From positions 1 to 64,000 of the forward strand of contig NW_026970977.1 in the NCBI RefSeq assembly GCF_963678635.1: DNA of 64,000 bases, given 5' to 3'. Of the stretch, positions 32,408 to 44,111 are shown one piece after another. Numbering within the stretch: position 1 is the stretch's first letter; every line of letters starts with the position of its first letter. The notes beneath the pieces are model-generated. The model made no database searches and was not told the origin of the DNA. It worked only from the letters and a program-made list of their open reading frames with translations. The position numbers and the translations under genes are program-made. The stretch comes from Symsagittifera roscoffensis (Eukaryota; Xenacoelomorpha; Acoela; Convolutidae).

Positions 32408-34464
32408 ATGAGTCTAGACAAGTCAAGGATACCTAAACGGGGTAATAGCTCTAGGAAATTCATACCTAAAAAGCAAAGAAGAACAATGACCGATCCTTTT
32501 GTGGATTGGATCAAACGAGCCCGGACCGACAAAGGGGAGACGGTTTCAGGCAGAATGGTTGAAACAAGGAGTCAGAAGACCTCAGAAGAGCAAAAAGAAC
32601 TGTTAGAAGTGGAGGTCAATACGGAACATGCCATGAACGACAACCAGGAAGTACATGGACTGGAAGGGAGAGGCAGAAGGCTGGCGAGTGAATCTACTGC
32701 GGTAGAACAAGGCCTTGATTTTGCCACTTCCACCGGGACATTGGATTGAGAGGAGATGTCGGAACTGTCCGACATCTCAACTGAAATAGCGGCAACTAAA
32801 AGATCTCCAACAGACAACACTATGATGGCAGGCGGAACTGAGAAACAAACAACGTCATCATCGTTCTCAGGAAGAATGAGGAACACCTTAGGAAACATCT
32901 TTCCATTCACCATGGGAGGGGGCGCAGGAAATGAAGGTGAATCCCAGGAGGAGGAGGACGAAGAAGAGCAAGTGGACTTTGGGTCTCAAGTCAGCCTCAA
33001 TAGTTCCACCCAGGAGAATGAGGCATACGTCGGAAGAGAGACTGGAACCATGGACAAATTTAATGTAGTGAGAACGATAAGTAAACACACCGGGCCAGTC
33101 AAGAGACTTCGCGATTATGACAAATTCAGAGCTACAAACTGGGGAGAGTAGAAACAGAGGGCTTAGGCAACGCATTGGCGGATCCTGAGGTGGATAATGA
33201 AAAAACGTCGAGGCAGAGAGTCAAGGCCCGGATATCGACCAGCACGAAGCTACCTGGGACCGACAGGGTTACACCGCCACTAGTGACGCCACTCGTGGAT
33301 AACGGGGCAGCACTAGAAGAAGCCTTAAACAACATAGTGGACAGTTTAGGAGAACAAAATGAACAGATGTCCATAAGAATGAGTGAACTAGAAAGGGCAG
33401 TTCACATTGAAAGAGAAAGTCTGCGGGAAGAAATAAACCGCAATAGACAAGAAGTTGGAAGGAGCGAAAAACGCTTGAAAGAAAGAACGGACGAGCATAT
33501 GGCGAAGAACTTGTCGCGAATGACAAGAGAAGCGGAACAGAGAGAATTACGCTTAAGAGACGACATGGAGAAGTTGAGAATTCAGCAAGAGCAGTCTCTT
33601 GGGACTCTTGACACAAAGATAGACGCGATGATGGAGAGGCGAACTCAGGATATCATGGACAGGTTGGACGGGCTACTAAGCAGCAAGAGTGGACCAAAAG
33701 AAGGGGAACCGAACTCGGGAGGTCCCAGAAGGGAGCCGAAGGTGAACTTCAATGAACATCAAAAGAGGAAGACATATGGATCCACTAGAGGCAGGGGCAG
33801 TTCAACAAGCTATGCCACAAGGGATAATAGAACATGGGACCCGAACAGTAGAGCAAGTTCAACGGGGACCAGACAGACCTCTAATGAACGAACAACGCAA
33901 GGCACACATGCGACTGGGAGAAGTGATTCCGGTAACAGAGGGCATGCAATACCGGGCAGGAGTCATGTGGGCCAAGCGGGTAACACTCACGGCGATTCGG
34001 ATTGCAGGGATGCACCGCATACAGAGTCTTTGACAAGGTGTGAGGACACTCAGGCGGGACACTCAAGGGATGCTACGGCAATGGCCACAGCCTTTGAAGC
34101 CCTAAACAGGTCTTTGGAGACATTCCTTACAAGGTTATCCAGAACCAATGAACGCAGTGAGAAGTCCAGAAGAGTTTTTAAGAAACCAAGATGCTATAAA
34201 GATAAATCTGATGGCTGTATTGATACCTGGATAGAGGTAATGAAGCTGCATTTCGAGGAAGAGGACTTGTCGGAGAGACAGGAATGCAGTGCGCTCACCA
34301 GCAACTTGGAAGGCACAGCCCTGAATTGTGTCATGGCCAAGAAACAATATCAGCGTGACACAGCTGAGAAAAATCTTCGAAATTTTGTTAAATCGTTTTG
34401 GATCAGGGGTGCAGGGGCACCAGGCAATGACGCGCTTCGAGAAACGGAAGCAACGAGAAGATGA
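32408..34464 (+). pseudogene. gag: Gag N-terminus and capsid start, element 2
   Basis: ATG 32408 corresponds to ATG 12987 of element 1. TGA at 32747-32749 replaces CGA. An 8-bp deletion near 33080 moves the frame, giving a stop at 33151. The frame resumes in 33175-34464 with the coiled coil (33300-33670), the Arg/Gly-rich segment and the start of the capsid. There it reads through the place where element 1 has its TAG. One extra A near 34368 then shifts the frame inside the capsid. Confidence 0.8.
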
Positions 34465-36118
34465 GACGATAGACAAGTTTCTAGACGATTTGGAAATGCT
34501 TAGAAGACGCAACCAACCGGATGAGTCAAACAGAAGGATGAACCTGGCAGTAGCCTCAAAATGCATCGATGGTGTGAAGCACGATGAACTTCGAACAATG
34601 CTAGCAACGCATTTCACACCACTATCAAACAATGCGCCAACACCAGAGGAGTTGAGGCTCAAGTCAAAAGAGTATCTTTTGTTGAAACCTCCTTCGAGAT
34701 CTGGTTACTATAAGAACAATTATGGCAATTTTAACAATGGGCCAGCAAACCAAGGGAACAATTGGTACAAACCAAGGGATGATATGGACAAGAGACGCTC
34801 TTGTGCCAATTACAGTTCAACGGACCATCATGTGTCAGCATGCCCAACTTACAAACAAGGCATGAAAGCAATAGGCTTTAGCCTGGAGGACAAAGATGCG
34901 TCAGAATTTCATGGGGATTTCATGAGAAGGGTAATTGCGAAATTCGGCCCGAGGTGTTTCTGTTGCAACTTGGAAGGTCATTTTAAATCAGATTGTCCGC
35001 AATTCTGGGATGCAGTAGCAGACATCAAGCATCCAAGGCATGAAGAAGCTTTGTCAGGAGTGAAAGCCAGCAAGGCTCGCCTGTTGAGTGAAGCGGAGGC
35101 ACGCAGAAAAGATAAACCTCAAGAGCTGGCGGCAAAGAAAATGCAAGCGGTAACAGAAGAGACACGTGAACCGGAACCAGCAACTGCGGCCGATGACTTC
35201 AAGATTGATTATAGGGCAGCCGCGAGGGATGCTCTAAGTAGAGTGCAGCAGGAACTGGTGACGAAAGAGATCGAACAAAAAGTTAAACTCGAACTGGAGA
35301 ATGAGAAACTTCAGGAGCAACTGAATACCTTCGAAGCAACGGAGTTTGAAGAAACTAAAGCACCAAGCAGTTTGAGCATGAAACTTAATGTGATCTCCGG
35401 TCAGAGGTTTGGCATGGTGCCACAAGGAAGCAAGATACAGTCGATAATCTCAGTGGCTGGACACCAGGTAATCAGAAATCTGAGTGAGCCATCCGAGTTC
35501 TCTTTGATGCATTTGGACACATATGCAGATTATCTGAGGCAGGTGGAGCCACGCACTGAGTCGAGAGCTGTGCGAGCACTACTAACAACGGGTGGCCCTC
35601 GCACAAAGAAACTTCATGGACGCTACCTGGAGGTCTATGGGCCGTATCAAGGGATGCTGAACGTGGATGGGATCAGTATCTACACTAGGACTTATGTAAC
35701 AACAGATATTGACCAGATAGGGCAGATCTATTTGGGTGAGGAGGAACTCAAAGTCCGCAGGATAGGCCATGACGCCATGATTGAAGAAGATGCAGTACAC
35801 ATTGGGTATGAAGCAGATGTGACCACACATCTGCTCGACAAAAACGGAAAGAAAATCGGAGTCACAGGGCTTCTGGACACAGGAGCGGTGGTGAGTGTGA
35901 TGCCGATAAAAACTTGGAAAAGAATGGGCTTCACGAGGGAAGATCTAATTCCAACGAATCTCGGACTGGCCGCCGCTAATCGAGGAGCAATCTACGTAGC
36001 CGGAAGAACACCAATAACGGTCCTCCACATGGGAGGACGGGATCTTTGGATGAGCTTTCTGGTAGTAGAGAATGAGGCACATGGAACGATGAGGCACAGG
36101 TTGCTTTCGAGAACATAA
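34328..36118 (+). pseudogene. gag: Gag capsid end, zinc knuckles, protease; RT deleted (element 2)
   Basis: The capsid continues. The first zinc knuckle again has Tyr in place of the second Cys (CANYSSTDHHVSAC); the second is intact (CFCCNLEGHFKSDC). The protease start LLDTGAVVS is intact, and CGA is kept where element 1 has a stop. After VVEN (about 36072) the sequence jumps to a point equal to 18261 of element 1. This removes 1600 bp (protease end and all RT) and leaves 8 bp of filler (GAGGCACA). The frame ends out of phase at 36118. Confidence 0.9.
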
Positions 36119-37071
36119 AGCGGGAGCTGTGCGAAGCGCCAGTGCTAGGCATGCCTACAGAAAAGGGCATGTATGTTCTTGACACAGACGCATCGGTAGT
36201 TCTCCGTCCCATTGCATACGGCAGCAAGGTCTTGAGTGACACAGAGATTAAATATGGCGCACCAAAAGCGGAGATGTTTGCAGTAGTCACTTTCGTGGAA
36301 AAGTACCGTGCATACTTGGGGAGCGCTCCCTTCAAGTTACGCGTGGACAACAGAGCGTTATCCTGGTTGAAGACCTACTCGATGGATCAGAGTTGTATTG
36401 GTAGATGGATAGTAAGATTGGATGGCTACCATATGATAATCGAACATAGGATGCGTGATAAACACCAGAATGCTGACAGCCTCAGCAAGAAAACTGAGTT
36501 CTATGAAAGATTGGAGCAGAAGCAGGCAAATCAGGCGGAAATAAAGGAGGGATTCTCGTTTCTGGACAAAGAAACTTATGAAGCGCTTCCCTTAACGAGA
36601 TGGTTGGATAAGTCTGGACATCCAATTCCAGGGCATCCGTAGTTACCTGTAGAGAAAGCAGCCGAGATAAAGATCATATCCAAGGGGGACCCGGTCCCCT
36701 TGAATCTGTTGCTGCGCTCGAATCTGGTCCAGCAAGAACACTCTCGCATGAACATAAATAGCCTCTCATTATTGGATAAAACGGTGCAGGTCACACCGCA
36801 AGTGATGCGGATGATGGGTGGATTGTTAGAAAGAGAAGTGACCAGAGATGACCCCGAGTGGACAGCAGCAGTGGCATCGCTAACAGTCAGTGAGAAGGTG
36901 AAGATCATGCCGTCCAGACGACAGCACGCAGAGAACGAGAGGGATTGTAGGACAATAGTTCAGCAACGTATCCTCAATACCCCACGAGATTTTAACCAGT
37001 ACTTCTTACGGACAGAAAGAACAGGGGAGAAGCAAGCGAAAGAAAATCGTCACCTTTGTGGACCAGGATAA
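36119..37071 (+). pseudogene. pol: RNase H and Pol linker, element 2
   Basis: RNase H with VLDTDAS present, but 17 residues are missing just after it (51-bp in-frame deletion relative to 18378-18428 of element 1). The catalytic Glu and later Asp blocks remain. The frame through the end of RNase H is intact here where element 1 has an insertion. TAG at 36640-36642 replaces GAG in the linker. A 2-bp deletion near 36967 shifts the frame in this copy only; the duplicate at 47018 lacks it. Confidence 0.85.
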
Positions 37072-38374
37072 GGAAGGTGAAAAGGCAGAACAAAATCTGC
37101 TGCAAGACTATTTGTCCGGGGAGACGAATGATGAGAAGAACCAGCGATCACAAGATCAACACCCGGGACAAGAAAGTTTGTCCGGGGAGTCTGAGATAGA
37201 CGAGAAAATTCCTGATGAGAAAAAGGACCTAGAGAACAGGGTTTTGTCCGGGGAGTTCAGATGGATGCGAAGAAGGCACAGACATGATCTGGAGAAGCGT
37301 GCAGTCTCCAGCACAACCTCTTCAAAAGATGACAATTCCCGAAATTCAGGAATGGACACCTATTCAGACAGGAACTCGAGCTCGGGATCAGAACTGTCCG
37401 AACTAGCGATCCACACACTACTAGTGGAAACTCGGGCAAATGATCTGGACGGAGAGGTGTACCAGGATCCTGACAGCGATCGCTACCTTATACCAAGCGA
37501 AAGAGTCTTTGACAACGCAGCGGATGATTTGGAGACAATAGCGGTATCGAAACGTTCGATAAATTTGTTGCCACAAAAAGAGGTAGTCAGGACTGATCTT
37601 CAGCCGTTCAAGCAAGAAACACAGCCGCTGGCGAAGATTTGGTGCGTTAAGATGGAAGAAGACACATATCAGCCCAATGAACTGAATAGTCAGATGAGGG
37701 TCATGGAGACGTACTTGAAGGCGAGATACAGACTCTCGGACCTTCTAAGAGCGCAGAGAAATGATCGCATGACAAGCAACCTGAAAAGGTGGATCGAGAA
37801 TGGTTCTCCGGATAAAGGGGACCTCGAGGAGGATAGTTATCGCATCCTGAGACAATACTTCATGCAGAAGGAAGGGAGGTTATATTTGAACAAGGACGGG
37901 ATTGTGGCATGCAAGAGAAGAGAAGAAGACAAAGTCCTATACAAGTATAACGCGATAGTGTTGCCGCAACTCTATCAGACAGAACTATTATTAAGGTCGC
38001 ATGATCAGGTGGGCCATCAGGGGATCGATAAAGTATATCAGAGAATCCTGAAGCGCTTTGAGTGGCCTGGAATGAAAAAGGCATGCGAGAAGTGGGTAAC
38101 AGCATGTCTGTCAAGCCAACAGGTCAAGGATCCAAGGAAGTTGCGATTTCCTTTACAATCGATCGAGTCGTCTGAATTCAATGAGGTGGTGCAGATAGAT
38201 CACCAAAAGATATGCATGACAGACAGTGGTTATAATCAGGTGTTTGTCATGATAGATCATTTTACGAAGTATGCAGAGGCCGTGCCCTGCATAACTGCCT
38301 CGGCGGAAGAGACATGCGACCACCTGATCAATACGTGGATAGCGAGACATGGTTGTCCGATGACGTTTCAATAG
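37058..38374 (+). pseudogene. pol: Pol linker and integrase start, unit A
   Basis: The linker contains three LSGE repeats (37113-37260) encoded by near-identical TTTGTCCGGGGAG sequences. The integrase zinc domain follows, but its last Cys is Ser (CLSS where element 1 has CLSC). The region after the first Asp is complete, with the eight residues missing from element 1. TAG at 38372-38374 replaces a Ser codon directly before the second catalytic Asp. Confidence 0.85.
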
Positions 38375-39469
38375 GATAATGGAACAGCTTTCGTAGGAGA
38401 GCTTACTAAAGAGCTTATGAGACGCTCAGGTTGCTCAGGCTCACTCCACGACATACCACCCTCAGACGAATGGCTTAGTGGAAAGACAGAATAGGACGTT
38501 AGTGTCGATGCTGAGAGTATATTGTTCCAGGTACATGACCGATTGGGACAGATACCTTCCACAGGTGATGGGAGCCTATAACAGCACGCAACACTCCACC
38601 ACCGGAGTCACCCCTACATCATGCTAACTGGACACGAAAAGTCTTTACCCTTAACCTTTTTCTACCCAGAATATGAGGGAAAGAAAACGTCTCCACAGGT
38701 CTATGTGAGGGATGTAATTAGACGTCAGCAAGAGTGTAGACAAGAGTGTAGACAAAATACTCAGCAAGCGCAGGCAAGGCAGAGGAAAAGATTTGATAAG
38801 AAAGCAGCTGGTGCAAAAGCTTACTCGGTAGGAGATTACCTATGGGTATTTCAAAACGTCATACCACCGAAAAGAACAAAAAAGCTTTTAAAAAAGTGGA
38901 GGGGACCCTTCATGATTACGGAGGTGCACCAGGAGGGACGCTTTTATAAACTGAATACGGGCTGAGCTGCTCATTACGAAAACATTAAGCCACACAATCC
39001 ATCGACAGAAGACTGGTGTATACCTGCAGACATGGAAGAAGGGGATTATCTAATGATGGACCCTGCTTGTGAGGTCAATGAGAAGGACACCAGGGAAAAG
39101 AACGATGGAAATGATGTCATAGAGGAAGGAACGAGTACGCCACTGGACCTGGATCCAAATGACGTGATTGAAGCAGACGATGAAACTTTACCCTACGCAG
39201 AAGAGGACTGGCAGGACCCTGAACAAAGGGAGGTTCCTAAGAACTTGGAACCGGATCTTCCGTTCACGATACAGACTCGTCAGAAGGACGGGACAAGACC
39301 CAGAAAGAATTACAATCCTTACGGTGACGACTTTGTAGTGGATAGGGTAGATCTGAAGAAGATAGTGGAGGAAGTAGTGGGTCTAGAAGAAATAACTGTG
39401 TCACAAGACATTGACATAGTCGATGATCACGATGATGAGTGGGTCGACGACCAATCGAAACCGAGGTAG
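38375..39469 (+). pseudogene. pol: Integrase end and acidic tail, unit A
   Basis: DNGTAFVG is followed by a 2-bp deletion near 38430 that breaks the core before the catalytic Glu. The integrase C-terminal domain (38621-38965) has GPF and stops at a TGA that replaces CGA. The acidic tail resumes at 39032 and is shifted by a 1-bp C deletion near 39463. The segment is decayed in the same way in unit B. Confidence 0.82.
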
Positions 39470-40350
39470 AATTCGACGACGAGCAACAGCAGTCATATGA
39501 ACAAGACTTGACGAACCTGCGTGTCCTAGAGTGGCTGAACGAAATGACCTCGGACCCAGAGGGGACCAGCGTCACGATTCAAGACGTAGATCGTGAAAGC
39601 ATGAAATACATCAAGACCGAACGAGATGATCTTTCCTGGGCTGCCCAGGAAGGACGACTACTCATTCCAGCTTCTAACCTCGACTTGATACCCGGTATGC
39701 GATCGACGGGGACGTCGATGGATGTTTTTGTCCGGGGAGTGGGGGTAGGACTTACCCACACTGAAAACTTGATAATAAAAAAATTAAGAGTAGCAAGAGA
39801 AACAGGAGACTTAGAAGCAGAAACAGGCGAAGAACCTAAGAAACCTGACAAAGGTAGGGTAGTTGAGTCATATTTTAACTTACCAAATGAATATTCAAGT
39901 AACATAATACTAACAGACAGTGATTTCATACTCACAATTAGAACATGTGCAATAGCAATCACAGCAGACATGAGTTTTAGGACAGCGTTAGCAGCAGATT
40001 TTAAGAGAGAATACAAAAACGTGGAATTCCTTTGGAAGCAAAGACCAGGAATAGGGGGCGTAGCGGCCTTACCTCCGGCGGCGTCGCAGATACCGGAAAA
40101 ATACCTATGCTTCTTGGTAACGAGGGCGACGGAGAAGCAGCACGTGGACCCAGAGAACCTAGTCTTGTCCTTGACGAGGCTGAGGGACTTCCTCGTGGAA
40201 ATGGACGTGAAGGAACTCTCGCTTCCAGTGTACGATCCGAACAGAGGACGACTGCATCCTCGGGAATTGTACGCGCTTGTACACGTGATTTTCTCTGATA
40301 CTAATATACAAGTATATTTACATCAGAAATATTACTTAAGTATAGGCTGA
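39439..40350 (+). CDS. TARG1-like macrodomain with upstream tail, unit A (uninterrupted frame)
   Basis: An open frame covers the tail (DLTNLRVLEWLNE) and the whole macrodomain (about 39865-40335) to TGA 40348-40350. It keeps the Trp codon that is a stop in element 1. Blocks: AIAITADMSFRTALAADFKR, GGVAALPP, KYLCFLVTRATEKQHV, PENLVLSLTRLRDFL, LSLPVYDPNRGRL, VHVIFSDTNIQVYLH. In TARG1-like proteins this fold binds ADP-ribose; the Asp used for hydrolysis in TARG1 aligns with Gly here. The upstream frameshift and stops mean it would not be made as part of a full Pol. Confidence 0.8.
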   Translation: MGRRPIETEVEFDDEQQQSYEQDLTNLRVLEWLNEMTSDPEGTSVTIQDVDRESMKYIKTERDDLSWAAQEGRLLIPASNLDLIPGMRSTGTSMDVFVRGVGVGLTHTENLIIKKLRVARETGDLEAETGEEPKKPDKGRVVESYFNLPNEYSSNIILTDSDFILTIRTCAIAITADMSFRTALAADFKREYKNVEFLWKQRPGIGGVAALPPAASQIPEKYLCFLVTRATEKQHVDPENLVLSLTRLRDFLVEMDVKELSLPVYDPNRGRLHPRELYALVHVIFSDTNIQVYLHQKYYLSIG

Positions 40351-40749
40351 GTGACGTGCGAGAGGGTGTTAGGCTAAAGACTAAAATGTATGTAATGTGT
40401 GATATGTGTGCTACGTTATGTTATGTGTTATGTTATTAAGATCGTGGGTAAGAAGGGGTTAGTGACCATGAACAACTGAATGACGATCTTAGGAATAGAT
40501 CCAAAGTTTGGACTGTCCAATCTTAGGTCGAATTCCAAAATTTTAGAGACCGATTGATTTTAATAAAATTTAGGATAAATATCTTTTTATCTGAACTGTT
40601 TTAAAGCAAATTTTAACGATATATGTTAAAGTGAGACTGACAAGTGTGATATTTGTGACTTCTTTTCTAGATCCTGATTGAACATTTAATTACTCACTTG
40701 AGTCAAAACCTTGGAATCGAGTCGAATCAAGTCAAATCTGAAAAACAGT
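40351..40749 (+). other. ORF1-ORF2 spacer with splice-acceptor-like site, unit A
   Basis: Counterpart of 22464-22869. The pyrimidine tract and AG are at 40657-40670, and no ATG precedes the ORF2 start at 40750. Confidence 0.65.
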
Positions 40750-41835
40750 ATGGACAATTTCAACTTGGATGAATTGATGGACCTGACAGAGGCATATGTA
40801 GGACCGATGATAGATGCGATCTATCGTCGGCTGATCAATCGAGACTTCGCTCTGGAGGACCCAGAGGTAGTCATGTTGCTGACCGCCCTGATCAACATCT
40901 TGGGGCATGACAACCGTGGAGACCGCCCCACGGAAGTCCTGTTGATGGCAGCATATGGAGAGAGGGGAGTACTAGACCGCCCGAACATGAGAGTGATGAG
41001 GTGGAGAAACGGGGCTCTCTCAGGGAGTGACTTGGCGAATGAGCCTGGATTGGGAAGTTCTAGGACTTACCAACCAGGTGAGATGCCTATGCCCTCCAAG
41101 CCCAAACCTGGGCTGACGAGAATGCATCAGGAGATGAACAGCGAGGCTGCCTCGTCTGGTTCACCACTGAGAGCAGCTTTGCCACCAAAGAGGGCGAAAG
41201 TAGGACAGAAGGTTCAGACGAACCAAACCATGCAAGATCTGGATGAGATGAAGGATGAACTGGAAAGTACGAAGAAGGAGCTGGACGAGATGACCAAAAG
41301 CATGCTCAAGATGGAGGACGATCGAGACATGTGGAGAAAATTGTTCGAAGACTGCAACAAAAAGCAGGGTCAAGAAATTGAGCGCTTGAGGCAGGACTAC
41401 AAAGAGCGATCGGAACAGATGGCGTTGACAACGGCCGTGGAGAAAGTGATACCTGCAAGGAATATTCCTCATGGGCAGTCCCCGATGGAGCTCTTGACGC
41501 CTCGAGAAATGAGTCAAACAACGGAGACACGGCTCCCGACAGAGACAAATCGAGTAACGATCCCGGACCCTAGTGACACCTTGGGTGACCCCGTCGTGGA
41601 ACAAACGGTGAGGAAGCTGATAGAGACAGCTGGACGACTGGTCGCCATCAAGAATGCGCCAGGTTCCGGGGTGACTACCCCCTATGGAACAATCGACGAC
41701 GCGGGCAGAGTACGACTCTCCCAGACCATGATCAGACAGGGGATAAGTGACGTACAAAAGAACAATCAATTGAAATATAATTTCACGGGAGTTCCGGAGA
41801 CAGATCCGAGAGCTTGCTCAATCGAGCGACTTTGA
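40750..41835 (+). pseudogene. ORF2 N-terminal region, unit A
   Basis: ATG 40750. Helical N-terminus, Pro/Ser linker and coiled coil as in element 1. A deletion of about 84 bp near 41755 and one of about 530 bp near 41822 remove the segment leading to and including the SGNH domain. The join reads SIERL and then TGA 41833-41835. Confidence 0.75.
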
Positions 41836-43071
41836 GTGCTGAAGGAAGAAGGAACAGCGAGTGACGCGGTGATTACCACCTTTGTGCCTCCTAGCCTGGA
41901 AACACGCTTGGGTACGGTTCCGGCCGTCACGAACTACCGGCAACAGAGCTCAAGCGAACCAGGTCAAAAGACAGACGTACAGGATCGATTGGGAGAAGCG
42001 CCGATGAGAAGGACCATCCATCCTAGGGGAAGAATAGGACCTGTCAACCCAATCGAAGAGACAGCCGGCACGTCTAGATCGGACACGAGATTGGAGACGA
42101 CAAGTACCAGTCGAGAGGAGAGACGCCCGGGCAGAGGCTCGTTGATGTGGTCAAGACCCATACCGTCTCCCTGGCATGTATACAAAGACGAGCTAAGGAA
42201 GCTGGATCTCCAGAGGGTAAGCTTCATCGAAGATGCAAGGAGGATGCTGAATGGAGCGACGCTATCCGTCAGCACATTGTACTCGATAACCGGCGTAGAC
42301 TGGTTGATAGCCGCTAGCATAAATTTCAGCTCCACGACGGCCTTGAGATTTGCTGACCTAGAGGGACTGCCCTCTAACAACACAATGGTACCAGTGAACG
42401 CGAGACCATTGCAAGACGTGAGATTGAATCATGATGAAGGGAATCGAGAAGAGAGACCTGGAAGATTTCTAGTGACAAGGGCGCCGATCGGACAACATGT
42501 GAAGATGTTCAGGCAAGTAAGCTCACCCCCTGGTCATGTGAAGGAGAGAATATACCCAAAACTAGTGAATCAAGATGGTGATGTCCAAAGATACGGCGGA
42601 TTGAAAGCGATAAAGAAAGATGAGACCATCTTCGCCGCCTATGACAAAACAGAAATGAGGAAGGCCAAGATTATGATAGTAGCGAATTCAGAGTTCGTGT
42701 ACACCTCCAAGTCTCTGTTTTGGCTGGACGTCATAATGTTGGTAGCGGTCGACCTGGACCTACTGCAATCGATATCTCTGGCTATAGGGGTACAAAGGCA
42801 GACGGACATGAACCCAATTACGATCGTGTTTGCTGGCATCAATGACCATCTACACAGTAGACGTTTTCTGAGCAGACTCAGAGATCCTACAACGGCAGAG
42901 AACGCTGTGTGGCCAGCGATAAAAGATATCCTTGAGTCGATGAGTGAAGTGGTGGATGCGACGAAGGAGGGGTCGTTCACCAAAGTGACACCGAGAATAG
43001 TATGCACATCTCCCGGATGGACTGAAATTTGTGTATGCGATTGTGACCTTGCTTTCGGAAAGAAAGTATGA
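41836..43071 (+). pseudogene. ORF2 middle region, unit A
   Basis: Same frame after the stop. A Pro/Arg/Ser linker (no internal stop, unlike element 1) is followed by the alpha/beta region with NPITIVFAGINDHLHSR. A 22-bp deletion near 43003 shifts the frame, so the real frame continues from 43031. Function unknown. Confidence 0.6.
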
Positions 43072-44111
43072 TGTGATCATATCAGCCTCGAATCGCATGA
43101 TAGAGATGGAGAACCTGAGGCCACTCAAGGCTGAACTACCTGCAGTGTGGTCAGATATCTCAAACGCGATGAGAGGATTCAAGGACCATGCGCTACACAT
43201 GTTAGTGTTGGACGAGGTGCTGGGGTTGGAACTGTCCAGTTTCAGCCGACAGCTCAAAATGAAACCGGGAATAGACGACGACCATCGAGTGATTGCGGCG
43301 ATGTCCAACGACTTATGGTTCCAAGCAATGGAAGTGACAGGTGAAAACACGAGGAGGAAAAATTCACTAGAGACGAGAGCTCATTTGGAGGCGATGGTTT
43401 TGAGAACCAAGCCGGAAGCCAACCAGTGGCTACACCTGAATCCTAGAGTAGCGGCATTGGGTGCAGATGCTTTTGAGCAAGGCCCTGTGATAGTCACAAA
43501 GATCCATGCCTACTTGTTGAAGGAGGTGAACCTGGCGGAAAATGCCGGAGAAAAGACCGCTGAATTTGTGAACAGAATGTGTCTGATTACTCTGGAAACC
43601 TTCTGGACCCAGGAAGTGAAGGGACAGGAGGGCTTTGAACGGAGACAGCATGCTGGAAGGGTTGGGAGCCGGATGGACCGCGTCCTTCTTGGCAAAAGTC
43701 TACCCGAAAGTCTCGCATTACTTGATAAAAGAATTCCTCCAAGCAGTAGTGGAAGTGTCAATAGTGGAACTAATAGCCTTGTTCGTGACATTTGGAGCAG
43801 AGAGTTTCGTGAAAGGACCGGCGATGCTGCTCAACGAAGGAATCCAGAACCTGCGGTTAGGTGGACTTCTGACATTGATTGCGATTACCCACGGAAACTT
43901 GGGAGGACTAATGAAATTGACACGTTGTCCAGAGCAGATGAGAGAGAGAGTGAGGAAATTAGACATGAAGAAATCCACGGACTCGTGGAATAAGATAAGA
44001 GACCTGAGGCACACTCTTATACAATATCCTTTACAACAAAATTGCTTTGGAACGGGAGAAGACGAGACTATTGAAAGAGAGGAAGATGTTAGACGACATG
44101 TTGGAGGCTAG
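43031..44111 (+). pseudogene. ORF2 segment following the GIND region, unit A
   Basis: Continues with KYDVIISASNRMIEMENLRP, then helical segments absent from element 1. A 2-bp deletion near 43643 breaks the frame in unit A only, and it resumes at 43635 in the next frame. Hydrophobic or amphipathic helices occur around 43730-43900 (VVEVSIVELIALFVTFGAES, LGGLLTLIAITHGNLGGL). They may pack in a core or touch a membrane; no clear anchor is visible. The frame ends at TAG 44109-44111. Confidence 0.55.
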
